Assembly: GCA_031256095.1 (NCBI GenBank)
Contig: JAIRRG010000242.1
Coordinates: 1-29,886, forward strand
DNA from: Desulfobulbaceae bacterium
Lineage (GTDB): Bacteria > Desulfobacterota > Desulfobulbia > Desulfobulbales > Desulfocapsaceae
DNA: 29,886 bases
Direction of reading: 5' to 3'
The position numbers and the translations under genes were made by a program. Below are positions 8,051-15,007 of this stretch, in pieces (positions within the stretch are counted from its first letter, which is position 1; each line of letters opens with the position of its first letter). The notes under the pieces were generated by a model, which saw only the letters and a program-made list of their open reading frames with translations, did not search any database and was not told where the DNA came from.

Positions 8051-10111
8051 TCACACCGTTTCTCGCCCTTTGCTCTCACACAGCCAAACCAAGCAAACTG
8101 CGATGCCGCCATACATGCCGACCCAGGCAGGCGACATGTACGACCAATTGAGAGAAAAGGGGCCAAAAACAGTGTGCAAAAGAACTATTGTTGCCATCCT
8201 TAGAACGCAGAGCATCAACAGCGCGGCGCTGATATAAGGCAAAGGCCAAAGCGGGAAAATTCTTCGGCAACATGCCCAGACCAGATAACCAGCCAACAAC
8301 AACATCGAAGTCAACGCCAGCCATTTGCTGGCATATTTATAGATTTCGGCGATTCGCTCCAGTATATTTCGACGAAAGTTATCAAGATTGTTGCGCAACG
8401 AGCTGGTTTGGACTTTTTTCCCCTGAAATTCATCAATGTGCATCAGGATATGCCCATCCGCGTTCGAAATTTTTCCCGTTGTTGTATCAATAAGCGCCTT
8501 ATCACCGCCTGAAGACACCTGTAAGGGCGCATTGATGCAGTCTTCCTCTCCATTTACCTTAACAACAAATCCTGACCGTACCGCTTCCGGGGTATCCATA
8601 CCCTGCCGCTGTGCAAAATATGCACGCACATCTGGCCGTTCCTGGCGCGATACCTCTATTCCTATTGTGCAGGCATCTTTGACCACAGTCTGGGCGAAAT
8701 CACATTGCCCGTCGCCAGGGCTAAAGCACCAACCGCGCAGTTCTAGCGATGGTTTAGGCAGGTAGGAATCGGCGGATGGAATATTGATATTACCTATATC
8801 CCGCATGGCGAACCAGAATTTCCGGTTATCATCCACACCGTCAACAATGCTGGGCGTTTTAGGGAAATGGAGCGGCCAATTGTTCAGCAGCAGCATATTC
8901 CACCCCTGCCTGAGGGCTGTTAGCAGCGTTGGCAGATGCCGCCGGTCAAAGGGTTGAGTGAAACCGCCAAACACCAAGCCAGGCTCTTTTTTAATCAAGC
9001 CCTTCGCATAAGCCGCTTTCAGTTCCTTGACCAGTCGGGCGTAATAGGCGTCGGCCTTGGCCGCATTCGCATAGTATCCAGCCGCGCTGACAGCCTCACG
9101 TAAAGCCCACGTAAACATCGGACCGTATTCATCCGCCACGCCAAGGCGCTCTGCGGTGACCTTCCAGCCCTTGCACCCGGGACCATCACCATCCAAAAAA
9201 GGACGCAATTCAGCGAAGGCTGGACTAATTGCATAGAGCTTTCCCCGGACATCTTGCGGGCAAACAGCATAGGGTTGCCAATGGTCTGTTTTCGCCTTGA
9301 CCAGCAGGGAAAGCGCCTTGGTATAATTTTTTGACGTAGTGTCAATACTTGCCCAAAGACCATAATGGTGCCAGTTGAGATAACAGACTGTTTGCACGAT
9401 GAAAACGGCGATGCAAAGAGGAATGCCAACGACGACCAGCATTCTCTGGATGAAGAAGCGCCGCTCCCTGAAAAAAGAAATAAGCGTCATGGGCAACAGC
9501 ATAACAGCCAGAATCGGCGTTATCCATACCGCCTCTTCCCGCATCATCCAGAAGAGGCCAAGGGAAAAACCTAACAAGATAGTCCAGCCAGCCCGCTCTT
9601 GCATCCGACAGCGCCGCCGGCACAGCAAAGCAATGGCCCCAGTAAGGACAAAAAGCAGAATGCAGTTAGTCCAACCATCCCGGTATATCCTCAAAAGAGA
9701 GAGATTATGTTGCGTCGGATTAAAAAGCAGGGCGATAAAGGCAAAAACCAACGGCCATCTTCGCCTGACGGCAGGACGCAGGGCATGGATAAAGGCAAAC
9801 ACAGCGGCGGCATACAATAGCGGCATAGAGATAAGGAGCGGAATACCCAAATAGAACAGCGAGGCCATCATAAGTGGGAATCCCGGCCCCTTGACCATAG
9901 TCATGCGAGAATAGTCGCCCAGCCAATCGCCTGATAAAATTGTATAGGCCACATTCATCTGCAGGCGGTCGTCATACAGGGCATTCAACGAAATATGCCA
10001 CGGCAAACCGGCGCACAGCCAGATGTGGCACAATATCGCGAGGACAATGACAATGTATTGATTACGGGTAAAACCGGGGCTCATTGAACAACCATTTTGT
10101 GAAAATTCCAT
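8051..10111 (-). CDS. Polytopic membrane protein, probable GT-C-type glycosyltransferase (gtr cluster third component)
   Basis: 686 residues. About six to eight hydrophobic segments lie in the first 255 residues (first at 19-36), then a soluble stretch of roughly 320 residues, then three or four more segments at the C-terminus. After the first segment comes LYDDRLQ (Asp47-Asp48) followed by GDWLGDYSRMTMVKGPGFPL. This has the layout of the acidic first outer loop of GT-C enzymes such as ArnT. Such enzymes move a sugar from a polyprenyl-phosphate carrier to a glycan or protein outside the inner membrane. Its place behind a polyprenyl-phosphate glycosyltransferase and a GtrA flippase supports that reading. 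I do not recognise the exact family. Start ATG 10111 has GGAGCG upstream. G+C is low: 54 of 120 bases at 9301-9420 by hand count. Confidence 0.7.
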   Translation of the reverse strand: MEFSQNGCSMSPGFTRNQYIVIVLAILCHIWLCAGLPWHISLNALYDDRLQMNVAYTILSGDWLGDYSRMTMVKGPGFPLMMASLFYLGIPLLISMPLLYAAAVFAFIHALRPAVRRRWPLVFAFIALLFNPTQHNLSLLRIYRDGWTNCILLFVLTGAIALLCRRRCRMQERAGWTILLGFSLGLFWMMREEAVWITPILAVMLLPMTLISFFRERRFFIQRMLVVVGIPLCIAVFIVQTVCYLNWHHYGLWASIDTTSKNYTKALSLLVKAKTDHWQPYAVCPQDVRGKLYAISPAFAELRPFLDGDGPGCKGWKVTAERLGVADEYGPMFTWALREAVSAAGYYANAAKADAYYARLVKELKAAYAKGLIKKEPGLVFGGFTQPFDRRHLPTLLTALRQGWNMLLLNNWPLHFPKTPSIVDGVDDNRKFWFAMRDIGNINIPSADSYLPKPSLELRGWCFSPGDGQCDFAQTVVKDACTIGIEVSRQERPDVRAYFAQRQGMDTPEAVRSGFVVKVNGEEDCINAPLQVSSGGDKALIDTTTGKISNADGHILMHIDEFQGKKVQTSSLRNNLDNFRRNILERIAEIYKYASKWLALTSMLLLAGYLVWACCRRIFPLWPLPYISAALLMLCVLRMATIVLLHTVFGPFSLNWSYMSPAWVGMYGGIAVCLVWLCESKGRETV

Positions 10112-10131
10112 TTACGCTCCCCACACAGTAA

Positions 10132-10575
10132 TCAAAGATTGCGCACCGTGAAAACAAATCGTTTCTGCGCCAAAAATGATGGAATAGCGCCCAGCAATGA
10201 CGCCACCAAAAAACCGTATCGTGCTCCCCAAGGAGACCAGAAAATCAGATCAATCGCCAGTTTGCACAGGGACGAGAGCAGCGACACGAGCAGCATCATC
10301 AAGAGATTAATAACGACGAAACGCCACAGGCAGCCGGAACGCTTGAAAATCCACGACTGCTGAATGATGAAATTGATCAAAATCAGCGGCCCGTAAGTTA
10401 GGGCCGAGGCTAGGGCGTAAGCGAACGAACCGTCGCCACAAAGACGATATAGTAGAGCTTGGGCGGCGACGGCCACAAGCCCCAGCAGCCCACCGTTAAT
10501 CAAGAATTTGACAAATTGGAAGAGTATTGTTCGGCGGTTCGGCTCGTCATGCATGTCCGGCGCTGTGTTCAGCAT
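10132..10575 (-). CDS. GtrA-family membrane protein (putative lipid-linked sugar flippase)
   Basis: 147 residues with four hydrophobic helices (about 24-45, 52-76, 85-108 and 118-138), the size and topology of GtrA/DPMS1. Family hallmarks: FLINGGLLGLVAV in helix 1, ALTYGPLILINFIIQQSWIF in helix 2 and FLAQKRFVF at the C-terminus. GtrA proteins are thought to flip undecaprenyl-phosphate-sugar across the inner membrane for O-antigen or other surface glycan decoration. The start could be ATG 10575 or ATG 10554 (MHDEPNRR); neither has a strong ribosome site. The next gene follows after 20 bases, and the glycosyltransferase lies upstream, so the three genes form one set. Confidence 0.85.
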   Translation of the reverse strand: MLNTAPDMHDEPNRRTILFQFVKFLINGGLLGLVAVAAQALLYRLCGDGSFAYALASALTYGPLILINFIIQQSWIFKRSGCLWRFVVINLLMMLLVSLLSSLCKLAIDLIFWSPWGARYGFLVASLLGAIPSFLAQKRFVFTVRNL

Positions 10576-10735
10576 CTTTCGTCAGCAATGGTAGGAGAGG
10601 AAATAAATCCGCAAAAATGGATGGATAGTATTTCCAGCTTTGCCGCGTTGACGCTGGCCGCCGCGCCCGCATTGGCGCTTTGTCGGCGAAAGACCCTTTT
10701 CGCGTCACATCGCTATAGATTAGGCGATTGGTCAT
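10547..10735 (-). CDS. Possible small ORF bridging the glycosyltransferase and gtrA
   Basis: 62 codons in the 156-base gap between the glycosyltransferase and gtrA. Its ATG overlaps the glycosyltransferase TGA (ATGA), and its stop lies a few bases inside the start of gtrA. That geometry fits translational coupling at both ends. Against it: the upstream sequence (CCAAAGAAA) is a poor ribosome site, the Arg-rich composition (RARRPASTRQ) looks like non-coding translation, and I recognise no family. It may simply mark a leader. Low confidence. Confidence 0.22.
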   Translation of the reverse strand: MTNRLIYSDVTRKGSFADKAPMRARRPASTRQSWKYYPSIFADLFPLLPLLTKDAEHSAGHA

Positions 10736-11892
10736 TTTCTTTGGTTTCGCAGACCATTATCCATAATCGCCAGCAAAAACGATTCAAAAACCAACTGCAC
10801 GCCGCAGCAACCGATGGTCAGCGACAACATCAGGGCGTGGGCCAGCGAGCCATATTGCAATGGCCCGAATCCTGCTCGCGCCCAAGCGAACAGGCAAAAA
10901 AGAAAACCAAGCGCTGCGGCTACGATCATCACCGCCGCGCCAATCAGCAATTTTTCGATGGAAAGGGCAGCCAGCGCTTTCTGAAAATAATTGGGTGGCG
11001 GAATGAAGCCGCTGTTGACGGCGAATTGCCGGGAAACCAAACCAAAGCAAAGTAATTGCATCCCCAGCACAATCATCATGCAGGAGGCGAGAAAAGTGTG
11101 AATATCAAGGCCAATCGCGCCAAGTTCAATTCCACCAGTGCTCAAAATCGCCGCGCCGAGAGCGCCAAGTAGCAAAAAGAATAAACCTGGGTAGAAAAAG
11201 AGCCAACGGGGCGTGTGAATCAGGAGAAAACGCAGATGACGCCAGCCATCTCGCCAAGTACGCAGATGCGGCGCCCGAGTGCGACCGTCTGGTTGCAAAG
11301 TGGTGGGGACCTCAACAATATTGTACCCACTGAGCGAGGCTTTCACCACCATCTCGCTGGCAAACTCCATACCCAGTGTTTGCAGATTCAAGGCAAGAAT
11401 ACGATCACGGCGAAATCCGCGCAGGCCACAATGGAAGTCCCCCACCTTAACCGAGAAAAAGAGCCGCCCCAGAAAACTAAGTACCGGATTGCCCAGATAA
11501 CGGTGTAAAAAAGGCATGGCTCCTGGAGTTATGCCGCCCAGGAAGCGGTTGCCCATGACAATATCCCCCCCCCCCCGCAAGGCCGCGACAAAAGGCATGA
11601 GATTGGCAAAATCGTAAGAATCATCGGCGTCGCCCATGATGACGTATTGGCCACGCGCCTCCCGAATGCCGATTATCAGGGCCGCGCCATAGCCTTTTTC
11701 CGGCGCATCGACAAGCCGCGCCCCTTCTTCGGCGGCGATGGCCTGCGATCCGTCATCACTACCATTATCAGCGATCAGCACTTCACCCACCACACCCGAA
11801 TCGGCCAAAAACTTCCGGGCCTTGCGGATGCAGACAGCCAGAGTTTCCGCCTCGTTCAGGCAAGGCATCAAAATGGTCAGTTCCACGTCCAT
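10732..11892 (-). CDS. GT2 polyprenyl-phosphate glycosyltransferase with a 12-G tract (GtrB/DPM1-like)
   Basis: 386 residues. An N-terminal GT-A domain (MPCLNEAETL, IADNGSDDGS at 40-49, MGDADDSYDF at 86-94, MGNRF at 113-117, GDFHCGLRGF) matches polyprenyl-phosphate glucose/mannose synthases. The catalytic acidic motif is DADDS. Four membrane segments follow (about 228-252, 268-290, 312-334 and 350-372), more than the two of classical GtrB. It should load a sugar from a nucleotide donor onto undecaprenyl-phosphate on the cytoplasmic side. Residues Arg106-Gly-Gly-Gly-Asp110 are encoded by C followed by 12 G and AT, so the frame depends on the length of the G run. The frame is open here. The start could also be GTG 11886, which has better AGGA spacing. 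bamD ends 58 bases upstream on the same strand. Confidence 0.9.
   Translation of the reverse strand: MDVELTILMPCLNEAETLAVCIRKARKFLADSGVVGEVLIADNGSDDGSQAIAAEEGARLVDAPEKGYGAALIIGIREARGQYVIMGDADDSYDFANLMPFVAALRGGGDIVMGNRFLGGITPGAMPFLHRYLGNPVLSFLGRLFFSVKVGDFHCGLRGFRRDRILALNLQTLGMEFASEMVVKASLSGYNIVEVPTTLQPDGRTRAPHLRTWRDGWRHLRFLLIHTPRWLFFYPGLFFLLLGALGAAILSTGGIELGAIGLDIHTFLASCMMIVLGMQLLCFGLVSRQFAVNSGFIPPPNYFQKALAALSIEKLLIGAAVMIVAAALGFLFCLFAWARAGFGPLQYGSLAHALMLSLTIGCCGVQLVFESFLLAIMDNGLRNQRK
11565..11576 (-). repeat. Homopolymer of 12 C (12 G on the coding strand)
   Basis: Uninterrupted C12 on the plus strand inside the glycosyltransferase gene, encoding part of Arg106-Gly107-Gly108-Gly109-Asp110. 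With 11 G the reading frame meets TAA at 11529-11531 after 120 residues. With 13 G it meets TAG at 11477-11479 after 138 residues. Tracts of this length are prone to slipped-strand mispairing in other bacteria. The length here could also carry a sequencing error, although 12 is the value that keeps the frame open. Confidence 0.97.
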
Positions 11893-11938
11893 CCTGTTCG
11901 GTTAAAGTTTCGATTTGCTTTTTTGGGCCTGCGGGGTC

Positions 11939-12010
11939 TTGAGTCTGTGGTTATTGAGCCTGTGGCTGTTGGGCCTGTGTTTCCTTGGCCGCTGGTTCTT
12001 GAGCCTGTGG
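11939..12010 (-). repeat. Degenerate 12-base repeat encoding PQAQ at the bamD 3' end
   Basis: TTGAGYCTGTGG occurs at 11939-11950, 11954-11965 and 11999-12010, with a diverged copy at 11969-11980. On the coding strand the unit reads CCACAGRCTCAA, that is Pro-Gln-Ala/Thr-Gln. The copy at 11939-11950 lies beyond the bamD stop (TAA, 11951-11953) but is still in the bamD frame. Confidence 0.85.
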
Positions 12011-12787
12011 TTCAGACTTCTTTTTCCGGAACAGCATCCAGTCCGGCAGGGCGATCTTCGACAGACTCGAGAGGAAACTGGTCTTCGGCGCCTTGCCCGC
12101 CTCGAGCTGGGTCAGCAGTTCCTTGGCCCGCGGCGCCAAGGTGCAGTCTGGATAGAGGGTAAGCAGATACTTCAGCCGGCCCTGCGATTCCGGCAGTTTG
12201 CCCCGGCGCAAATAGTATTCGGCAACAAAAAACTCGTGCTGGGCGAGGAAGTCCTGGGCCGCTTTGACGCGGGCTTCAGCTTCCGGCGCGTAGGGCGAAT
12301 CGGGGAACTGGCGCAGCAGTTGTTTGAATTGCTTGATCGCCTCACTGGCATAGCTGGTGTCGCGATCAACCCGGTCAATGCGCAGGTAGTTGCACATGCC
12401 TTTCTGAAACAGGACGTAGGACATCGCCTCGTTGGTCGGATGGTGGTCTTCAAAATCCTTGTACTGTCCAAGGGCATCGGCATAGCGGCCCATGAAGAAT
12501 TTGCAGTCGGCGGATTTCAGCTCGGCCAGCGTCGCTTCCGGAGAAAATGGATACTGGTTGAGGATTTTGTCGAAATAATCGACGGCGTTGAAATAGCGGC
12601 CCAACTGGTATTCATTCATCCCTTTTTGGGCAAGACTCTGGGCGCTTTCATCCACCTTTTTGGCACTGGCCGCCGCCTTTTCCTCATCGTCGCCGAAACC
12701 AATGTAATTGGCGATGCTGGTGCAACCGGACAAAAGCGGCAGCGCCACCAGCGCCGACGCGGCCAACCTGACTAATAATTTTTTCAT
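11951..12787 (-). CDS. bamD: Outer membrane assembly lipoprotein BamD
   Basis: 278 residues from ATG 12787; the frame is open further upstream but without coding character. A lipoprotein signal ends at the lipobox LLSGC (Cys22). The body carries TPR-like helices (YQLGRYFNAVDYFDKILNQYP, YADALGQYKDFEDHHP, AIKQFKQLLRQFPDSPYAPEA, KLPESQGRLKYLLTLYP) as in BamD/YfiO. It is an essential part of the Bam complex that folds beta-barrels into the outer membrane, facing the periplasm. The start overlaps the trxB stop (ATGA), so translation is probably coupled. The C-terminus is an added Gln/Pro/Ala-rich tail (KSEPQAQEPAAKETQ), which is not part of the family core and appears to be changing length. Confidence 0.92.
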   Translation of the reverse strand: MKKLLVRLAASALVALPLLSGCTSIANYIGFGDDEEKAAASAKKVDESAQSLAQKGMNEYQLGRYFNAVDYFDKILNQYPFSPEATLAELKSADCKFFMGRYADALGQYKDFEDHHPTNEAMSYVLFQKGMCNYLRIDRVDRDTSYASEAIKQFKQLLRQFPDSPYAPEAEARVKAAQDFLAQHEFFVAEYYLRRGKLPESQGRLKYLLTLYPDCTLAPRAKELLTQLEAGKAPKTSFLSSLSKIALPDWMLFRKKKSEPQAQEPAAKETQAQQPQAQ

Positions 12788-13725
12788 GACGTGTGCTCCA
12801 GAGTCGCAAGATAGCTTTCGGCGGACAATACCGCCACCGCCCCCTCGCCGCAAGCGTTGACGATTTGCCGCACCTTTTTGGCGCAGATATCGCCCGCGGC
12901 CATTACACCTGGCACGCAGGTGCGGCATTCAGTGTCCACCGGGATGAAGCCGCCGACATCGGCCCGAAGCCTGTCCAGGGGCAAACCGGCGTTGTTCGGC
13001 GTGATGCCGATGAAGACGAAAACGCCCTGTACTGGCCGCCGCGACACCTGGCCATCGGTCGCGGTCACTTCCACCGCCTCGACCTCCTTGTCGCCGCAAA
13101 TGGCGGTGACACGGCTGTTCCAGATGAATTCAATATTCGGGTTGGCCAGGGCCTTTTCCTGCACCACCTTGGCGGCGCGCAGACTGTCGCGGCGGTGGAT
13201 CAGGATGACTTTACGGGCAAATTTGGTGAGATACTCGGCTTCCTGCACCGCCGTGTTGCCGCCGCCAATCACCGCGACATCAAGATTGCGGAAAAACGGC
13301 CCGTCGCAGGTGCCGCAGTAACTGACGCCTTTACCGAGGAAGCGGTCTTCACCAGGGACACCGGCATTATTGGCGTGGGCACCGGTACAAATGATCAGAC
13401 TGTCGCAGGTTAGCCGTGAACCGTCGTCAAGGTGAATGATTTTCGCCGCCTTTTCCGGCAGCTCGACCTTGACGGCGTCGTTCATGATCGAGTTCATCTC
13501 GAAACGCTTGGCCTGGGCCGCCATCTTCTCCATCAGATCAAAGCCGGAAATGCCTTCAGGAAAGCCGGGATAGTTGTCAATCCAGTGGGTGTTCAGTACC
13601 TGGCCGCCGGTGGCGCCCTTTTCAATCAGCAGATGGTCGAGCCGGGCCCGGGCCGCGTAGAGACCGGCGGTCAGCCCGGCTGGGCCGCCGCCCAAAATAA
13701 TCAGTTGGTAATGTGTTTTTGCCAT
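12784..13725 (-). CDS. trxB: Thioredoxin reductase
   Basis: 313 residues, the low-molecular-weight type. FAD site GGGPAG (12-17), redox motif CGTC (Cys137 and Cys140) followed by DGPFF, NADPH site GGGNTA (154-159) with HRRDSLRA, and the C-terminal FAD motif GVMAAGDIC. It reduces thioredoxin using NADPH. The active site is CGTC where E. coli has CATC; other enzymes also carry Gly or Val there. The gene lies directly downstream of trxA, its expected substrate, with a 60-base gap that contains a hairpin. No clear Shine-Dalgarno precedes ATG 13725. bamD overlaps its stop by four bases, an odd but clear operon link between redox and envelope genes. Confidence 0.95.
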   Translation of the reverse strand: MAKTHYQLIILGGGPAGLTAGLYAARARLDHLLIEKGATGGQVLNTHWIDNYPGFPEGISGFDLMEKMAAQAKRFEMNSIMNDAVKVELPEKAAKIIHLDDGSRLTCDSLIICTGAHANNAGVPGEDRFLGKGVSYCGTCDGPFFRNLDVAVIGGGNTAVQEAEYLTKFARKVILIHRRDSLRAAKVVQEKALANPNIEFIWNSRVTAICGDKEVEAVEVTATDGQVSRRPVQGVFVFIGITPNNAGLPLDRLRADVGGFIPVDTECRTCVPGVMAAGDICAKKVRQIVNACGEGAVAVLSAESYLATLEHTS

Positions 13726-13740
13726 GGAAAAATGGACCGG

Positions 13741-13778
13741 AAAAGAAAACGGCGGGCGCTCCAGGAGACCCGGAGCGC
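13741..13778 (-). terminator. Probable intrinsic terminator or attenuator after trxA
   Basis: Stem GCGCTCC (13756-13762) / GGAGCGC (13772-13778) with a nine-base loop, eight bases after the trxA stop. On the minus strand it is followed, after a six-base CCGCCG spacer, by TTTTCTTTT (13741-13749). The spacer makes it weaker than a classic terminator, so partial read-through into trxB is likely. Confidence 0.45.
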
Positions 13779-13785
13779 TATCAAA

Positions 13786-14112
13786 TCACAGGGCTTTGTT
13801 GACCAGGTCAATAATCTGCGCCTTGGCGGTGGCGCCGGTGATCTGATTGATGAGCTGGCCGTTTTTGAAGAGAATCATCGTTGGGATGGCGCGGATGCCA
13901 AATTTCCCCGGCGTCACTGGGTTGTCATCAACATTCATTTTGGCGATGACCGCCTTGCCGGCGAAGTGGTCAGCTACTTCGTCGATGACCGGGCCCAAAG
14001 CCTTGCAGGGGCCACACCAAGGGGCCCAGAAATCAACGAGACAGGGTTGGGCGGAACTGATGACGGCTGCGAAATCGGCGTCAGAGATGTGTTTTACTTT
14101 GTCGGAAGCCAT
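13786..14112 (-). CDS. trxA: Thioredoxin
   Basis: 108 residues. Active site WCGPCK (Trp32, Cys33, Cys36), cis-proline in IRAIPTM (Pro77) and DFWAPWC upstream, all as in canonical thioredoxin 1. It is a cytoplasmic dithiol reductant for ribonucleotide reductase and other targets. The start at ATG 14112 is decided by a full AAAGGAGG nine bases upstream; the frame stays open to 14289 but without homology. It has its own promoter and a structured leader (see those entries). trxB follows after 60 bases. Confidence 0.97.
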   Translation of the reverse strand: MASDKVKHISDADFAAVISSAQPCLVDFWAPWCGPCKALGPVIDEVADHFAGKAVIAKMNVDDNPVTPGKFGIRAIPTMILFKNGQLINQITGATAKAQIIDLVNKAL

Positions 14113-14145
14113 GGCTGTAATTCCTCCTTTAAGAACAATGGAAAC

Positions 14146-14178
14146 GGGCGGGCAGCCGCCCGGGCAAAATGCGCCCGG
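14146..14178 (-). promoter_or_regulatory. Two overlapping GC hairpins in the trxA leader
   Basis: Hairpin one: GGGCGG (14146-14151) / CCGCCC (14156-14161) with a four-base loop. Hairpin two: CCGGGC (14160-14165) / GCCCGG (14173-14178). The arms touch or overlap at 14160-14161, so the two stems partly compete. They sit between the predicted trxA transcription start (about 14188) and its ribosome site, and could affect stability or translation. No known riboswitch class is recognised. Confidence 0.4.
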
Positions 14179-14194
14179 CGGCAACGTAATAAAG

Positions 14195-14223
14195 AATGTA
14201 CTGGTTGGAGCCGCCGCCGACAA
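14195..14223 (-). promoter_or_regulatory. Candidate sigma-70 promoter of trxA
   Basis: Minus-strand -35 TTGTCG (14218-14223), a 17-base spacer and -10 TACATT (14195-14200). The start of transcription would be near 14188, giving a leader of about 75 bases that contains the two hairpins. Confidence 0.5.
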
Positions 14224-14257
14224 GGGGAAAGAAGCAAGAGAAAGAAAGAGGCTGGCG

Positions 14258-14286
14258 TTGACGGCGCTTCCGCTCTTTTCTATAGT
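14258..14286 (+). promoter_or_regulatory. Sigma-70 promoter of the yjbQ-ubiD operon
   Basis: -35 TTGACG (14258-14263), a 17-base spacer and -10 TATAGT (14281-14286): five of six matches to consensus in each box. The transcript would start near 14293, about 68 bases before ATG 14361. It lies back to back with the trxA promoter, with 34 bases between their -35 boxes. Confidence 0.7.
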
Positions 14287-14360
14287 CAATGCTGGCGTCG
14301 TTCCCGTACCTTACCGGGCAATGGCCGTCTGAAACCATTTTTTTCTGTGAGAACAGGATC

Positions 14361-14765
14361 ATGGATATATTAAGCGGCAGCTTTTCCCTGACTACCAGCG
14401 GGCGAATCGAACTCATCGACATCACCGCCAAGGTGGAAAAGAGTCTCAAAGAAAATACCTGCCCCGACGGCTTGCTCTACCTTTTCAACCCACACACCAC
14501 CGCCGGGCTGACCATCAACGAAGGGGCCGACCCGGCGGTGCGCCAGGACATCTGTGACGGGTTACAGGCTTTGGTGCCAGCCGATTATCCCTTCCGCCAC
14601 GCCGAAGGCAATTCCCCGGCCCATATCATGGCGACGTTGTGTGGCTCGTCCTTGACCATCGCCATGAGCGAGGGACGCCTGGTGCTGGGGCGGTGGCAGC
14701 GTATTTTCTTTTCCGAATTCGATGGCCCGCGCCAGCGTTTTGTCCACTGGCGTCTTTTATCTTAA
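14361..14765 (+). CDS. YjbQ/UPF0047 family protein
   Basis: 134 residues, the usual family length. Signature segments: NPHTTAGLTINEGADP (43-58), HAEGNSPAHI (80-89) and GRWQRIFFSEFDGPR (110-124); the last is the C-terminal hallmark. Members of this family have been reported to show thiamine-phosphate synthase activity as a side reaction and fold as a small trimer with conserved histidines; the physiological role is unsettled. ATG 14361 has ACAGGA upstream; the frame extends to 14289 but without family similarity. First gene of a tight operon with the 77-residue protein, ubiD and a pseudouridine synthase. Confidence 0.9.
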   Translation: MDILSGSFSLTTSGRIELIDITAKVEKSLKENTCPDGLLYLFNPHTTAGLTINEGADPAVRQDICDGLQALVPADYPFRHAEGNSPAHIMATLCGSSLTIAMSEGRLVLGRWQRIFFSEFDGPRQRFVHWRLLS

Positions 14766-14773
14766 GGATTTTT

Positions 14774-15007
14774 ATGGATCTTTCCGCCGACGGCATCTGT
14801 TTCGGGCTTGACCGCGCCTTGGATGTCCGCTCATTTGTCACCTATTTGCGGCTCCTTGGGCGTGAAGAATTGGCCGCACTTCTGGCCGAAAGGATGACGA
14901 GCGAAGAAATCATCGCCTGCGTCGATGAGCTGACCGGGCTCTTGAAGAAACATCTCAGCGAAGCCGAATATCACCGCCATTTTCTCCAGGATCAGGATGC
15001 GTCATGA
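14774..15007 (+). CDS. Small conserved-looking protein of unknown function (77 aa)
   Basis: 77 residues, helical and charged, no signal or membrane segment. It has a Leu-rich RSFVTYLRLLGREELAALLA block and an acidic/His tail (KKHLSEAEYHRHFLQDQ). ATG 14774 has AAGGA five bases upstream, and its stop overlaps the ubiD start (ATGA), so it is very probably translated. I do not recognise a family. Its place between yjbQ and ubiD suggests a role tied to one of them, but nothing in the sequence shows which. Confidence 0.75.
   Translation: MDLSADGICFGLDRALDVRSFVTYLRLLGREELAALLAERMTSEEIIACVDELTGLLKKHLSEAEYHRHFLQDQDAS

Noticed and set aside
11915..12775. 286-codon plus-strand ORF opposite bamD
   Set aside because: bamD has a lipobox, TPR pattern and an operon overlap with trxB. 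The plus ORF is an antisense shadow whose Leu/Trp-rich start is the reverse of the bamD tail repeat.
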